A stretch of 64,000 bases of DNA from Limnanthes douglasii subsp. nivea. Its lineage: Eukaryota; Streptophyta; Magnoliopsida; Brassicales; Limnanthaceae. The stretch lies in the NCBI GenBank assembly GCA_036936605.1, contig JAUPFV010000004.1:138331473-138395472 (forward strand), read 5' to 3'. Shown here in pieces: positions 45,425 to 55,565 of this stretch. The stretch's first letter is position 1. Each line of letters opens with the position of its first letter. A model generated the notes under the pieces. It had not been told where the DNA came from. It made no database searches and worked only from the letters and a program-made list of their open reading frames with translations. The translations under genes and the position numbers were made by a program.

Positions 45425-46280
45425 CTAGGCTAAATACTTTGATCACAATCCTAAATGAAATTTGGTACAAATCATTTTTTTAATATTTTTTTATTCATTC
45501 ATTTGGCTTTAAAAATTAAGATTAAATTTCTGAATCTTCTCTTATTTTCTATCAATAATTTCTTCTAGTGAAATTTTTAATCTACAAAATATCTAAATTA
45601 TACGAGCAATAAAAAGTTAAGCAGAAATATCTATTTAGATATTTGTTAGTAAAATTAAAATTATATAAATGAATAATTGAGAGCTATAAATTTGTATTAA
45701 TTATTGAGCTTCTACGTAGAAAAAAGGGAAAATAATTTTTGGCTACCCACGGTATAGTAAAGCTCGAAAAAAATGTAGTCTTTTCCAGGTTGACCTAAGA
45801 ATATTGACAGAGCATCTACAGGTACCCTTTAGTAGTAAATTGATATTTTTAAAATATACTTAGCTTTTTATTACTAATTTTGCATCACTCAATCTTCTAA
45901 CATTAATAAATTGTAATATCTCTGGCATTTCCAGTTAAGTATTATAATAGTCATTTATAGGATCCATTAAAGGATCTACAGGACCCCTTGACATGCGAAG
46001 CTTTGTGATTTGAAACTCTTTTAAGTGGTGTTACTTTTATTTTTCTTATGTTCTTACTTAACACCTAAAATTCATTGCTTTCTTCAATCTTCCTAAAAAC
46101 TAGAGAAGAAGTTAGGCTACTAATATCTAATGAGTGAAGAGCCTCAATTATACTATTGTCAATCTCAGACAATTCTTTATCATTCTCTGTTATTGACTGA
46201 GGACTCTCCATCTTATTCATTGTTGTTTTATCTTATGTTTTTGTAAGAGTGTTTTATTCTTATTGGAAAGAAAAGTTAAT
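45425..46280. other. No gene recognised (45.4-46.3 kb)
   Basis: AT-rich. On the minus strand near 45930 a reading like NWxARDI could be the worn start of a LINE endonuclease (normally NWNVRGI), which would fit the ORF1 relic to its right. Too weak to call. Confidence 0.3.
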
Positions 46281-46289
46281 AAGGGGATA

Positions 46290-47600
46290 ACTATTTCCTT
46301 AGTTATTGTCACATCCTCCATTGAGTGAAAATGTTGTTCAGACTGTTTACCATATATTCTTGTACCTGTTGATTCTCATTGTTTTTAATTGGACCATATT
46401 CAGCTAAATCCTTAATAATAATTTATTTGATCTTAGGGGCCCATGTTTTAGATTGGTGATTAGGATTCTGAGTGGATTTGTCATTAGTTAGTAACTTGAT
46501 AATCCTTGTAGAATTTCATTCTTTATTAGGCTGTAGTTTCTTACAATCTACAGTTTTATGACCTACATGTTGGCATGTTGAGAAATATGAATGCATTTAT
46601 CCACATAATATTTCTTTCCAAAAGTCATAGTTTATACCGAAATATATCCAAGCTTTAGGTATAAGGTTTTTTGATACATCAAGCTATATCTAGGCTTTAC
46701 AATAGTTGGATTTTGCTCGCTTTTTTGGAAAGAACCTAAATTGATAAAAGGTTTCCAATTGATCTATCAATAATCCAAAATGTATCTACATTGTACATAT
46801 ACTCCGGTAGGTTATTAAAAGTAATTCATACTGGAGTAATATGAGATTGAACTCTAGGATTAAAATGAGGTTTCCATTTAAGAAGCCTCATCTTGTTATG
46901 TCCTATGGACCAATCAATCCTCTTCTATATCGTTTTAAGATCATCATGACAAACAAACTCGATTAAAACATGTCAGGGATCCCACATAAAAATGTTTAAT
47001 TCCCCTAAAAATCCAATATTATCAAGAAATATTTGAATACTTGTCATTCAACATCTAACATTAGAGATTTTTCCTAACGTAATATATTTTGAATCTAATA
47101 AAAGACTTTCCTGATCTTTGGCAGAGAATTAGATTAACATATGATCTCCATGTTTTTAGTCCTGATGTTGACATGCTGTGTTTTCTTTATAGCTTTCTTG
47201 ATTACTTCAGCGTAGGATTTGGGAAAACGTTTTAGTTGTAGGTTCTGGTTATTTGGTTTTATGGATATGTTTGGTACTATAATGGATTAATACGTATGTT
47301 AGGAAGCTAAATTACTTTGTATTTTTTTATTATCATTTTGCTATGGCAGATGTGGAAACTCTGATTTAATCTTCCTTTGATCAATAATCAGAATGGGATG
47401 ACTATAATTTATGGCTTTGTTTATTATGAAGGGGATGTGGAAACTGTTATTGAGTTTTGACAAGCAATAGGCTTTGCTGATTCAGGTTGTGGTTGCTGAT
47501 GGAAGATATCATCTTCAGGCGTATTGGTGGCAGCCAAAGGAAGGTGGTGGATGTTGTAAGGCAGATTAGTGGTCACCAAAATAAGATGTTTTCATTTTTA
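46290..47600 (-). pseudogene. LINE ORF1 relic (DUF4283 and zinc knuckle)
   Basis: The minus strand reads RIDWSIGHNKMRLLKWKPHF, NPRVQSHITPV, a stop, then ITFNNLPEYMYNVDTFWIID and RSIGNLL. This matches DUF4283 of plant LINE ORF1 (LL.W.P.F.P......PVW+.+.NLP...+....+..I....G). Further on, STCQHVGHKTVDCKKL keeps Cys-X4-His-X4-Cys of a zinc knuckle whose first Cys is lost. A His/Pro-rich N-terminus may extend to 47600. Stops and frame changes throughout. It would be an RNA-binding protein of the LINE. Confidence 0.65.
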
Positions 47601-48135
47601 TTATATACGATTTTTTGTATTTTAATTTTTTAATATTTTTTATTTCATTTTAATTTAATTCAGTGCTTTTAAATCCAAATTTATTATTTATTTATTGAAA
47701 TCAAATACACAGACTTAAAAAATAACAAAAATATCGAAAGTTAAACATGTATACCTTCATCAAATCCAGAAGCGAAAGACTTATATACGAGTCCAAAAGA
47801 ATTCGAATTATCTTAAAAGGAAGTATATACTTGATCTTTTTTTATTTTAGACTTGGAACAAGCCAAATTGAAATATAAAATTGAAATTGTTAGTTGAGAG
47901 TTTTGGTATTGCACGAATGTCGATAAGATGAGTCAACATCCAAACATCGTCTTAGGTTGTCGATATTCTAAAATGTCAACTAATGTAAACTATATATATT
48001 CAAAACTAATACAAAATTTGGACTCCATGAAGTCGACATTAATTGACATGGATTGTGGTGTTTAGAATTTAATCATCTCTTAACATATCTTCTTGTTTTG
48101 GTTGTTTAATTTTGTCATAAATCGAAAGCAATATC
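47601..48135. other. No gene recognised (47.6-48.1 kb)
   Basis: AT-rich, stops in all frames. Confidence 0.4.
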
Positions 48136-48413
48136 TATAAGATGTTTCACGCGTATTCACAATTTATAGACATTTAACTAAACCTAAACTTGAGGAATGG
48201 ATCAAAGGTAAGGGTAATAGTATGTTATATATGATAGTTTAGAGTTTTTACGACAATAAAATAATGGATTCTATATAAAATCCATTATTTTATAAGATGT
48301 TTCACGCGTATTCACGATTTATACACATTCAACTAAACCTAAAATTGAAGAATTGATAGAAGGTAAGGGTAATAGTATAATATATATAATACTTAAGAGT
48401 TTTTACGACAATA
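48136..48413. repeat. Direct duplication around a hairpin
   Basis: Unit 1 (48136-48260) and unit 2 (48291-48413) both start TATAAGATGTTTCACGCGTA and end GAGTTTTTACGACAATA. About 85% alike by eye. Confidence 0.9.
48256..48293. repeat. Perfect 15-bp inverted repeat (hairpin)
   Basis: ATAAAATAATGGATT (48256-48270) and its exact reverse complement (48279-48293) around an 8-base loop, at the junction of the two direct units. Confidence 0.95.
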
Positions 48414-48567
48414 GAAATATCTCGGGAGCTACAATATTATATTTTGCTAGTGAAAAATACGACATATAAGAAACAACCTAAGAAACCTAATGTTAAGATA
48501 AAAAAGAGAAAAATAAAAATATATATTTTTTCTTTTAGACTTGTGAATTACCCTGCTATAATCAAAA

Positions 48568-48825
48568 GTGAGTTATGAAATAAAAATTATATGCGAAAAT
48601 TATAATCACGACTCTACCAAATACTTCAAAATATGTCATGGAGCGAGAAGGTCAAAAATATATGAAGAAGAAATCATTACAAAATTATCTATGACCGGTG
48701 CTCGTCCCTATGAAGTTTCAGTCGTTTTGAAGAATGTGAAACCCAAAAATGTATCAAACATATGTAATATTTATAATGCAAGATACAAACATCATACATT
48801 ACAGATATATGGTCATCACACATAA
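48568..48825 (+). pseudogene. Mutator-like transposase N-terminal fragment
   Basis: Open for 85 residues (no ATG start context; reading continues from upstream). CENYNHDSTKYFK, then TGARPYEVSVVLKNVKPKNV and SNICNIYNARYKHH. The pattern Cys..NHD...(K/R)P..VL.LK...N..NV..I..IYNAR is shared by the region before the MULE catalytic domain in plant Mutator-like and FAR1-related transposases. The catalytic DDE domain is absent; copia sequence starts within 50 bases. Confidence 0.55.
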
Positions 48826-48859
48826 AACAATTATAAGATCTTGCAACTTTACTTACTTC

Positions 48860-50118
48860 ACCAATATAAACTATTCATAGAGGCTTATTACCTTCATTAT
48901 CAAGTAGTAGTCAAAGTGAAAGAGTTTATAATAAACAAGAAGCCTTAAAGATCTTTATGAAGTAAGTAAACCAATAGATGATCTTACACTCTTTTGTGTC
49001 TTTGTTGATTGTGAACCAGTAAAATTTCAACAAGCTACATAAGAGAAAAATGAAGAGACTCGATGGACAAAGAAATTAGAGCAATCTAGAATCCAAAAAC
49101 ATATAAGACAATAAGTGTTAGATGGTTATACAAAGTGAACCGAAATGCTAAAATAAATATTAACTAAACATGTTCAATAAATGATGAATATATTTTGAAT
49201 GTATATTTTTACTTAGATGATTTAATCGTCACTGGAAGCATCCCAAATATGTTCAATAAATGCAAAGAAGTGATGATGAAGGAATTCGAGATGACGAAGA
49301 TGAGGCTCGTGGCATACTATCTTGGCATTAAAGTCAAACAACAAAAGGATGTAATTTCATCTCACAAGAACATTATGCAAAATATATCCTTAAGAAGTTT
49401 AAGATGACGAATTATATATCGATACACATACTCATTTAATTTGGAGTCCAAATATCCGAAAATGAAGAATGTGAAAGTATAGATCTGACATTCTTTAAAA
49501 TTTGGTGTGAAATTTACGTTATCTAATTTGTATAAGGCCTGACGAAATCTCCAAAAAAATCCGATTTCAAGACTGTAAAGATAATTCTTCACTATCTCAA
49601 ATGTATAAGTTACTTTACCTTAGTTTCCAATGATCACAACCTTGTTGGGTTATCGATGGGGATTGAGGTGGATAAATAGATAGTCGAAAAAGTAGTACTG
49701 GATTTATATTTTTTTATAGAAATATTTCTTTCACATGGTTATAAAAGGATCAACCAATTATGTAACATTGTCCACATGTGATGCAAAATATGCTTATTCT
49801 ACTACATGTGTTAGTCATGCAATTTATCTTAGCAATCTACAAAATGTGATAGACTTAATATAAAAGGATCTCACAAAAGTGTATATCAATAATAAAGCAG
49901 CAATCGTCTTAGCTAATAACCCAATATTTTATGATCTAAGAAAGAATATCGATGTTTACTATTACTACATAATGGAGTGTATTCAAAAAATTATTTGCAA
50001 GTTGAATATGTGAAGCTATAAGATCAAGTTGATGATAATTTCACCAAGCCACTGAAAATCAAAGAATTCTAAAGGTTAAGAAAATTAATAGGATTCACAT
50101 GATCAAGTTTGAGGGGAG
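48860..50118 (+). pseudogene. Copia RT C-terminus and RNase H (element C3)
   Basis: Starts with the IN-RT linker SSSQSERVYNKQEALK and FCVFVDCEPVKFQQAT. The RT core is deleted: the reading jumps to YFYLDDLIVTGSIPNMFNKC (about 49200), where YVDDLIFTG is expected, then KEFEMTKMRLVAYYLGIKVK. RNase H follows in shifted frames, ending VEYVKL, DQVDDNFTKPLKIKEF and RLRKLIGFT, directly before the PPT. Inactive. Confidence 0.8.
50108..50118 (+). promoter_or_regulatory. Polypurine tract of copia C3
   Basis: TTTGAGGGGAG directly before the TGTTAGATCA LTR start. Confidence 0.78.
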
Positions 50119-50614
50119 TGTTAGATCATAAACTTGATCTAATAATAATCTCCATTAAGTAAAGCCCACTTAAGAAGGTCCATGAAAAAAGTATCTTCTA
50201 GAAGCTATTAAATAATAACATATTTTGCAGTAGAGGTCGAGTGTGCGACCATCCATAAGATTTATGGTGGAGTGTAAGATCATCCATAAGATATGTGGTG
50301 TAGATTAGATTTATGGTGAAGTGTAAGACCATCCATAAGTTTTGTGGTGGAGTGTAAGAATATCGGTAATCCTTTGAAAAGTGGATTTTATCTTCATAGT
50401 TTTATAAATAGTGGAGCTCACCCACCACTTGAAAATAAGAAACTTAGTGAGTAAAAATTTAGGGAGAAATAGAGGGAAAATAAATCTCTATTGAGTGAAA
50501 GAAAAATATATCTTTTATAGTGTGAATTGTAAGAGTATTCTTGTAATATTTCGTCATTTCAATCTAAATATATATTTGTTTGTTTGAGTGACTGTTTCAT
50601 ATTTTAGGCCAACA
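50119..50614 (+). repeat. 3' LTR of copia C3
   Basis: 496 bp, TGTTAGATCA...TTAGGCCAACA. Contains a tandem repeat (50232-50358) and TTTATAAATAG, a likely TATA box (about 50400). No matching 5' LTR is in the window. Confidence 0.8.
50232..50358. repeat. Tandem repeat inside the C3 LTR
   Basis: Three to four imperfect copies of a roughly 35-50-bp word: GACCATCCATAAGATTTATG followed by GTGGAGTGTAA. Confidence 0.8.
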
Positions 50615-51030
50615 TATATCAAATAGATTGAAATAGGTACAATAAGAATTTTCAAATAATATGTAATTAATTGATGCATATTCTTTTCCTAATTAGTTGA
50701 CAACTTTTTATATTCAATTTTAAAAATCGTAAGTTCACTGTAAATATTTGAGCTTGGCTTGAATTAGTTTTTAATTAACATATAATGTTTGAGTTTTCTA
50801 GTTTTTAGGTGAAATGAATGGCGGTACAAGTAAAAAACATAAAAAGAAGTGCAAAATTGGAATTGTGTGTCTATAAAGAAGTGGAAAATACGAAGTGTGT
50901 GCCTACCCAAACAGTCAACATGCCATAAATGAATGTTTTTTTACCGGGAACTACAATACTTCTACAATTGTGATAGTTACTGCTTTTAAAACTATATATA
51001 AACTTGGCTTCATAAATATAGTTATTTCTT
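50615..51030. other. No gene recognised (50.6-51.0 kb)
   Basis: AT-rich, non-coding. Confidence 0.4.
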
Positions 51031-51032
51031 GT

Positions 51033-51535
51033 TATTAGGGAAATGAACAAGATCCGGCACAACCTTAACAAGACTCACTAGGTCGAACCCTAACCACTCA
51101 AGGCGAAGTAGGGACCAAAAGTTGATAAACACCTACCCAAGAGATTGTAGGATGTAATATGAACTTCAGCTCTCACCTTATTGCAAGAATAAAGTTACTA
51201 AGAAAGAACATAAAAGAAAAATCAATCGTACAACAAGAGATTTAACATGTTTCAGATCGTGAAGATATCCGGGTAACGGACGCAATTTATATATCGAAAG
51301 TTACAGTAAAAATCTTAAACACTAAACACTAAATCACACATTTATTACAAAACTCTCTTATAGGTTTACAAAGAATTCGTGAATATCAGAATATCTATTC
51401 AATTTTTTATCTTCTACCTCACTACACTCGCTACAAAAAAGCTCGTTGGTTTTCTTTAACTCGTCTTTTGACTTGTATCTCAACACATTGCATAGAAATA
51501 TCTTCCTCTATTTATAGGCCGACAGAGACAAACTA
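51033..51535 (-). repeat. LTR copy 1 of a small copia-like family
   Basis: Plus strand starts AGGGAAATGAACAAGATCCG. It shares the order GACTCACTAGG, CTAACCACTCA, AAACACCTA, TTAACATG/TTAACGTGG with 52536 onward. Left LTR of a short element or a solo copy. Confidence 0.6.
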
Positions 51536-52535
51536 TCTATCTACACGCCTGTAGTGATCAATACTCATGCAGTCTATGAATTCTATCATGGTAATCCTCT
51601 CCAATAGACGGGTCTCCTGACCTTCTACATTTAAGAAAACGGTAGTAACATCCATCTCATTGATTTTAAGATCAAACTTAGAAACATTTGAAAATTTATC
51701 CATAATTTGAACATCTGAAGTCTTTGACACATCGAATTTCAAGTCAAACCCAAACCCAACAATTGTTGATCTTCATTTGCAAAGGCCGGAAACGAACTCA
51801 ACCTGAAAACAACATTCCGTAGAGGTATTCATATCTCCACCCTTATGTTCAAATTCCATCTCAACTCCAACTCCACTTCCGGCACCTATTATATCTCCAC
51901 AATGACCAAAAGTCCAGAGGCTCATGTTAACGATGATAGTTGTCCCAAAAACTCCTTAATTCGACCTCTTGTTATGTACAACTATCAGAAGAATAACCCT
52001 TACTCAGAGTAATCTACGTCTCATATTCTCAACTATTCCATATTCAAGGTAATCTTAAAGATTATGCGCCTACGTATACCAAATATGAGCAATAACTAGT
52101 AAATGGTCGGTTCAGTAATACCACGCTATTTGTCAGTCCTAAACCTCTTTGGGTACTTCTTGGTTTAAATCCTCACCTGTTTTAATAATCCTTTAAGTGC
52201 CTCCAGCTGAATAAGAGTAAATCCATTCCCCATACTCGATGCATCTTCTAATATGGACCAATCCATGACTAAAACACCACTACTCCGATCAACCTCCGTA
52301 AGAACATGTGAGTCTTGCAAGAACCTAAATATTATATCTTCACCCATATAATCAAACACTTCCTAATATAACATACATATATACATAATGTTACGTTTAA
52401 ATTCATGGACATACCTCACATTTGTTAAATCCTTTTCCAGTACATTAGATAGCTTGAATTTACTTCAAAACCTACAATCTTTATTACTTTACCAATATTG
52501 AATATTGATATCAGATTTGCATGCTCACTGCACCA
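51536..52535 (-). mobile_element. Interior of a short LTR element
   Basis: About 1 kb between two direct copies of the same LTR. On the right is a worn PBS (TGATATCAGATTTG..., about 52508). Minus-strand open pieces (51533-51742, 52165-52359) have no recognised domain, though EMDVTTVFLNVEGQE resembles the copia RT block DVKTAFLNG. It fits a deleted copia or a non-autonomous element. Confidence 0.45.
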
Positions 52536-53110
52536 CTTGTTAGGGAAACGAACTATATCCAAACAAGATCCGACCCACCCTTAACAAGAATCACTAGGCC
52601 GAATCCTAGCCACTCAGCTGAAGTAGTGACCAACAGTTGGCAAACACCTATTGGAGAGGTTATAGGAGGTATTATGATCTTTTGCTCTTATCTTATTTTA
52701 AGAAAAACGTTAGCAAGAAAGAAATTAAAAATTAAATCAATCACACAACAAATGATTTAACGTGGTTCGTATTATGAAGAAATCATACATCCACGGGAAA
52801 CATACATAATTTATATATAGAAGGCTACCTAGAAGAGAGTTTTGTAACAACAGAGTAACTAAGTATTTAATGTTTGAGAGTCTTCTTGAATCTTCCTAAA
52901 TATAAATTATATACATTACCCGTGATGTAAGATTTTTTCATGATTCAAACCACATTAAATCTCTCGTTGTGCGCTTGATTTTTTTTGTTCTTTCTCGTTA
53001 ACTTTGTTCTTGAAATAAAGTAAGAGTTGAAGCTTGTATTACCTCGTACAACCTCTCGGGTGGGTGTTAGCCAATTGTTTGTCCTAGTTATTCTTATTAG
53101 GGATATGTCA
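52536..53110. repeat. LTR copy 2 joined to an inverted copy
   Basis: 52536-52860 is a direct copy of the 51033 LTR. From about 52875 to 53110 the same sequence returns as reverse complement (for example GTGCGCTTGATTTTTTTTG against AAATCAATCACACAAC; GGGTGTTAGCCAATTG against CAGTTGGCAAACACC). Arms about 240 bp, about 75% alike by eye, with a short centre. Confidence 0.75.
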
Positions 53111-53560
53111 GATATTTTTTGGATATTCTTGATTTTGCCAACACTAGTTAATGAGACTTGCTAGTTCTAGTAAATTGTTGGTTATTTCTTGGTATTTGAC
53201 TTCAATCGTGAAAGATTTAGCTTGGTATGAGATTTACAAACCCGATGATGGGAATATATGGTTAGAATTCACCACAACGATCGACCTCGAATTGATGAAC
53301 TGAAAAATATTTTTCTACTTATTTATCCGACGAGAAGTAATCTGTTACGACATAGTAAAATATTCTAAAGAGGTTGTGGGATGATTATAGTGATTATCGC
53401 TGTTCTTAGGATTTGAGATTTCTATATATAACTTGGGGATTCCTGTCAAAAAATGAAATTATGCTTTTATTTAAGCGTAGTTTTGTTCTCTTCACCTTGT
53501 ATATAAAGTTATTGAATATGCATACAGAACATGCTTATGATCTTGAAGGTTATAGACAGT
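53111..53560. other. No gene recognised (53.1-53.6 kb)
   Basis: AT-rich. A plus-strand open stretch at 53413-53682 has no recognised domain and its end overlaps a copia LTR-like segment. Confidence 0.35.
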
Positions 53561-53771
53561 TTGTATCCAAGGTTCTATATCTTGTACTAAAAAGACCAAA
53601 CATGGGCATAAAGTGTGTCAATGTAAACCTATTAATTCCTTATGTTCAAGTTACTGGGTTGTGGTCTCCGATCACAAGATGATATATGTTAATGAGATTT
53701 TATAACTTCAAGTTATAATCTCTCGTATAAGAATGACTTAGGGTTTTGTATCCTTCAACCAAATCTAAACA

Positions 53772-54744
53772 AACAGATAGTCGTCATCTTTGTGATTAGA
53801 GACACTAATAACCATGGTCAGGCATCTCTAGATCAGATGAAGCCTATTGAAGAACTATAGAATACCGAAGACTTGGATAATATATAACAATAATATGCAT
53901 AAATGTTTCCCCGTGTTTGATAAACTGATTGATTTGATTCATATAATATTCAACAATTGCTATTAACATCTTGAAACCCTCTTATGATTCATATGATAAA
54001 CAATTGAATGTATATTATCAAAGCATGTATGTTTTTCTTACCTGTAAAGATTCCATGTCGTTGATATTAAATATTTAATTGACTTGGTTATGCACAGATT
54101 TTAGATTTATATGAAAAGCATAATATACATTGATTTGTGTTTGTTAAAAGCATGATTATGTGTTCAATCCTTTTTTGAATAAATTACTGTACGTGATAGA
54201 TTTGGTGTTTGTTTTTATAAATTTTGGGTTTGTTTGATGGTGGGAATTTCCTACCAAAATTAGCATCAACCAATCCTTAATTTAGCAAAGAAATTCAAAA
54301 CTATTGGGGCAACATCTCATTGATGACTTAACCTCTGATTTTCTATTGATCGAAGGCTGTCCGATGATGTTCACCGTGGCCAGTGAAGTGCTAACACTGC
54401 GGATAAACATTGCGACTTAGTGGGTAACTTACAAAGGAATTACTCGACGATAACATTATTGGGGGTTGCTAGCTGGGCAAACACCTAGTGACAATAGCCA
54501 CTATTGTTAGTTAGGCACTACTGCAAGTTGGGCATAACCCAGTGACTGTAGCAGTTGTTCCTGCTGGTTGCTTAGTTTACACGGTGACAACACTAGCATG
54601 CTAGAAATTTTTTAAATGTTCTGGAATAAATATTTTTAAATTAATTATATATATATATATGAGCATGCTCATTTTGTATGTATTATTCTGAAATGAATTT
54701 CTATGTGCTTGAATGGTAAATGAATATGCATGACTAAGGTTTTA
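53772..54744. other. Leader of copia C4
   Basis: No reading frame. Holds a two-copy imperfect repeat around 54470-54580 (GGGCAAACACCTAGTGACAA against GGGCATAACCCAGTGACTG). Confidence 0.45.
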
Positions 54745-55130
54745 AATTTTGGTAGGTGAATCTTAGAATTAATTTAATCGGTTTTCCGAAAGGTTAAACT
54801 GATTTCTTTGAGGATCATAGGCTTCAAAAGGTTCAACGAGTCAAGTTAAATTCAGATATTGTCGGCTTTTCAGAAGGTTTATTTTTTTTTAATTTTGATT
54901 AATCATGAACTGGAGTTAATTTAATTATAAGTAGGTGAAATCAGCCTGACCATGGTTTCATCGATACTTGTGAAAATTAAATTAATCCTTGAATTTTTTT
55001 TATATTTCAAATAGGTGAAATTGGCCATCTAGAAGGTTTCACTGGTACTTGGAAAACTTAAAAGTTATTCTAATTTAAGTAAGTGAAGTCCTCCGTAGGG
55101 TTTTATTAGTACTTGAGAAAATTAAAATAA
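54745..55130 (+). repeat. Degenerate roughly 80-bp tandem repeat in C4 leader
   Basis: About four copies built on AGGTGAAAT.GCC, then GGTTTCA, then GGTACTTG.GAAAATTA. Confidence 0.75.
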
Positions 55131-55265
55131 TAATCATGGTATTTTTCTCAAAGTCATACACACATGTTAATATGATTTCCCCTCTCGTATTTATTACTAG
55201 AGTATTTTATGTTTTACATGTATATACCATGTTCATGCATGTTGGTCGTTATATATCACGAATCT

Positions 55266-55283
55266 AAATGTGTGTGTGTGTGT
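55266..55283. repeat. (TG)n microsatellite
   Basis: About seven TG units. Confidence 0.85.
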
Positions 55284-55328
55284 TTTCTAGTGTACTTGGG
55301 TTATAATATGTTGGGTGAATAAACCTCC

Positions 55329-55565
55329 ATGTTGGATGACGCAGATTTCACTATATGGAAAGAACACATGCTACTGTATTTTTTTATTCATGTTTATAAC
55401 TATGTTATGATGAACCCCAAACCCTTTTATCTAAGTCAAGAAAGTACACCCGAGGAAATTATAGAGCATGAGAAGTGGGAAAATTCTAATAGGTTACGCA
55501 TGGCCATAATGTTACAAGGAATACTAGTTGTATATCGTGGGGTTTCCCCATACATGCTACCATAG
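55329..55565 (+). pseudogene. gag: Gag N-terminus of copia C4
   Basis: Opens MLDDADFTIWKEHMLLYFFI, then STPEEIIEHEKWENSNRLRM and AIMLQGI; stop after 78 residues. The L.G.NF..WK......L start and the KWE.SNR.....M block are those of this copia Gag type. Stops and shifts follow. Confidence 0.7.

Noticed and set aside
53413..53682. 89-residue plus-strand open frame
   Set aside because: Overlaps copia LTR-like sequence and has no recognised domain.
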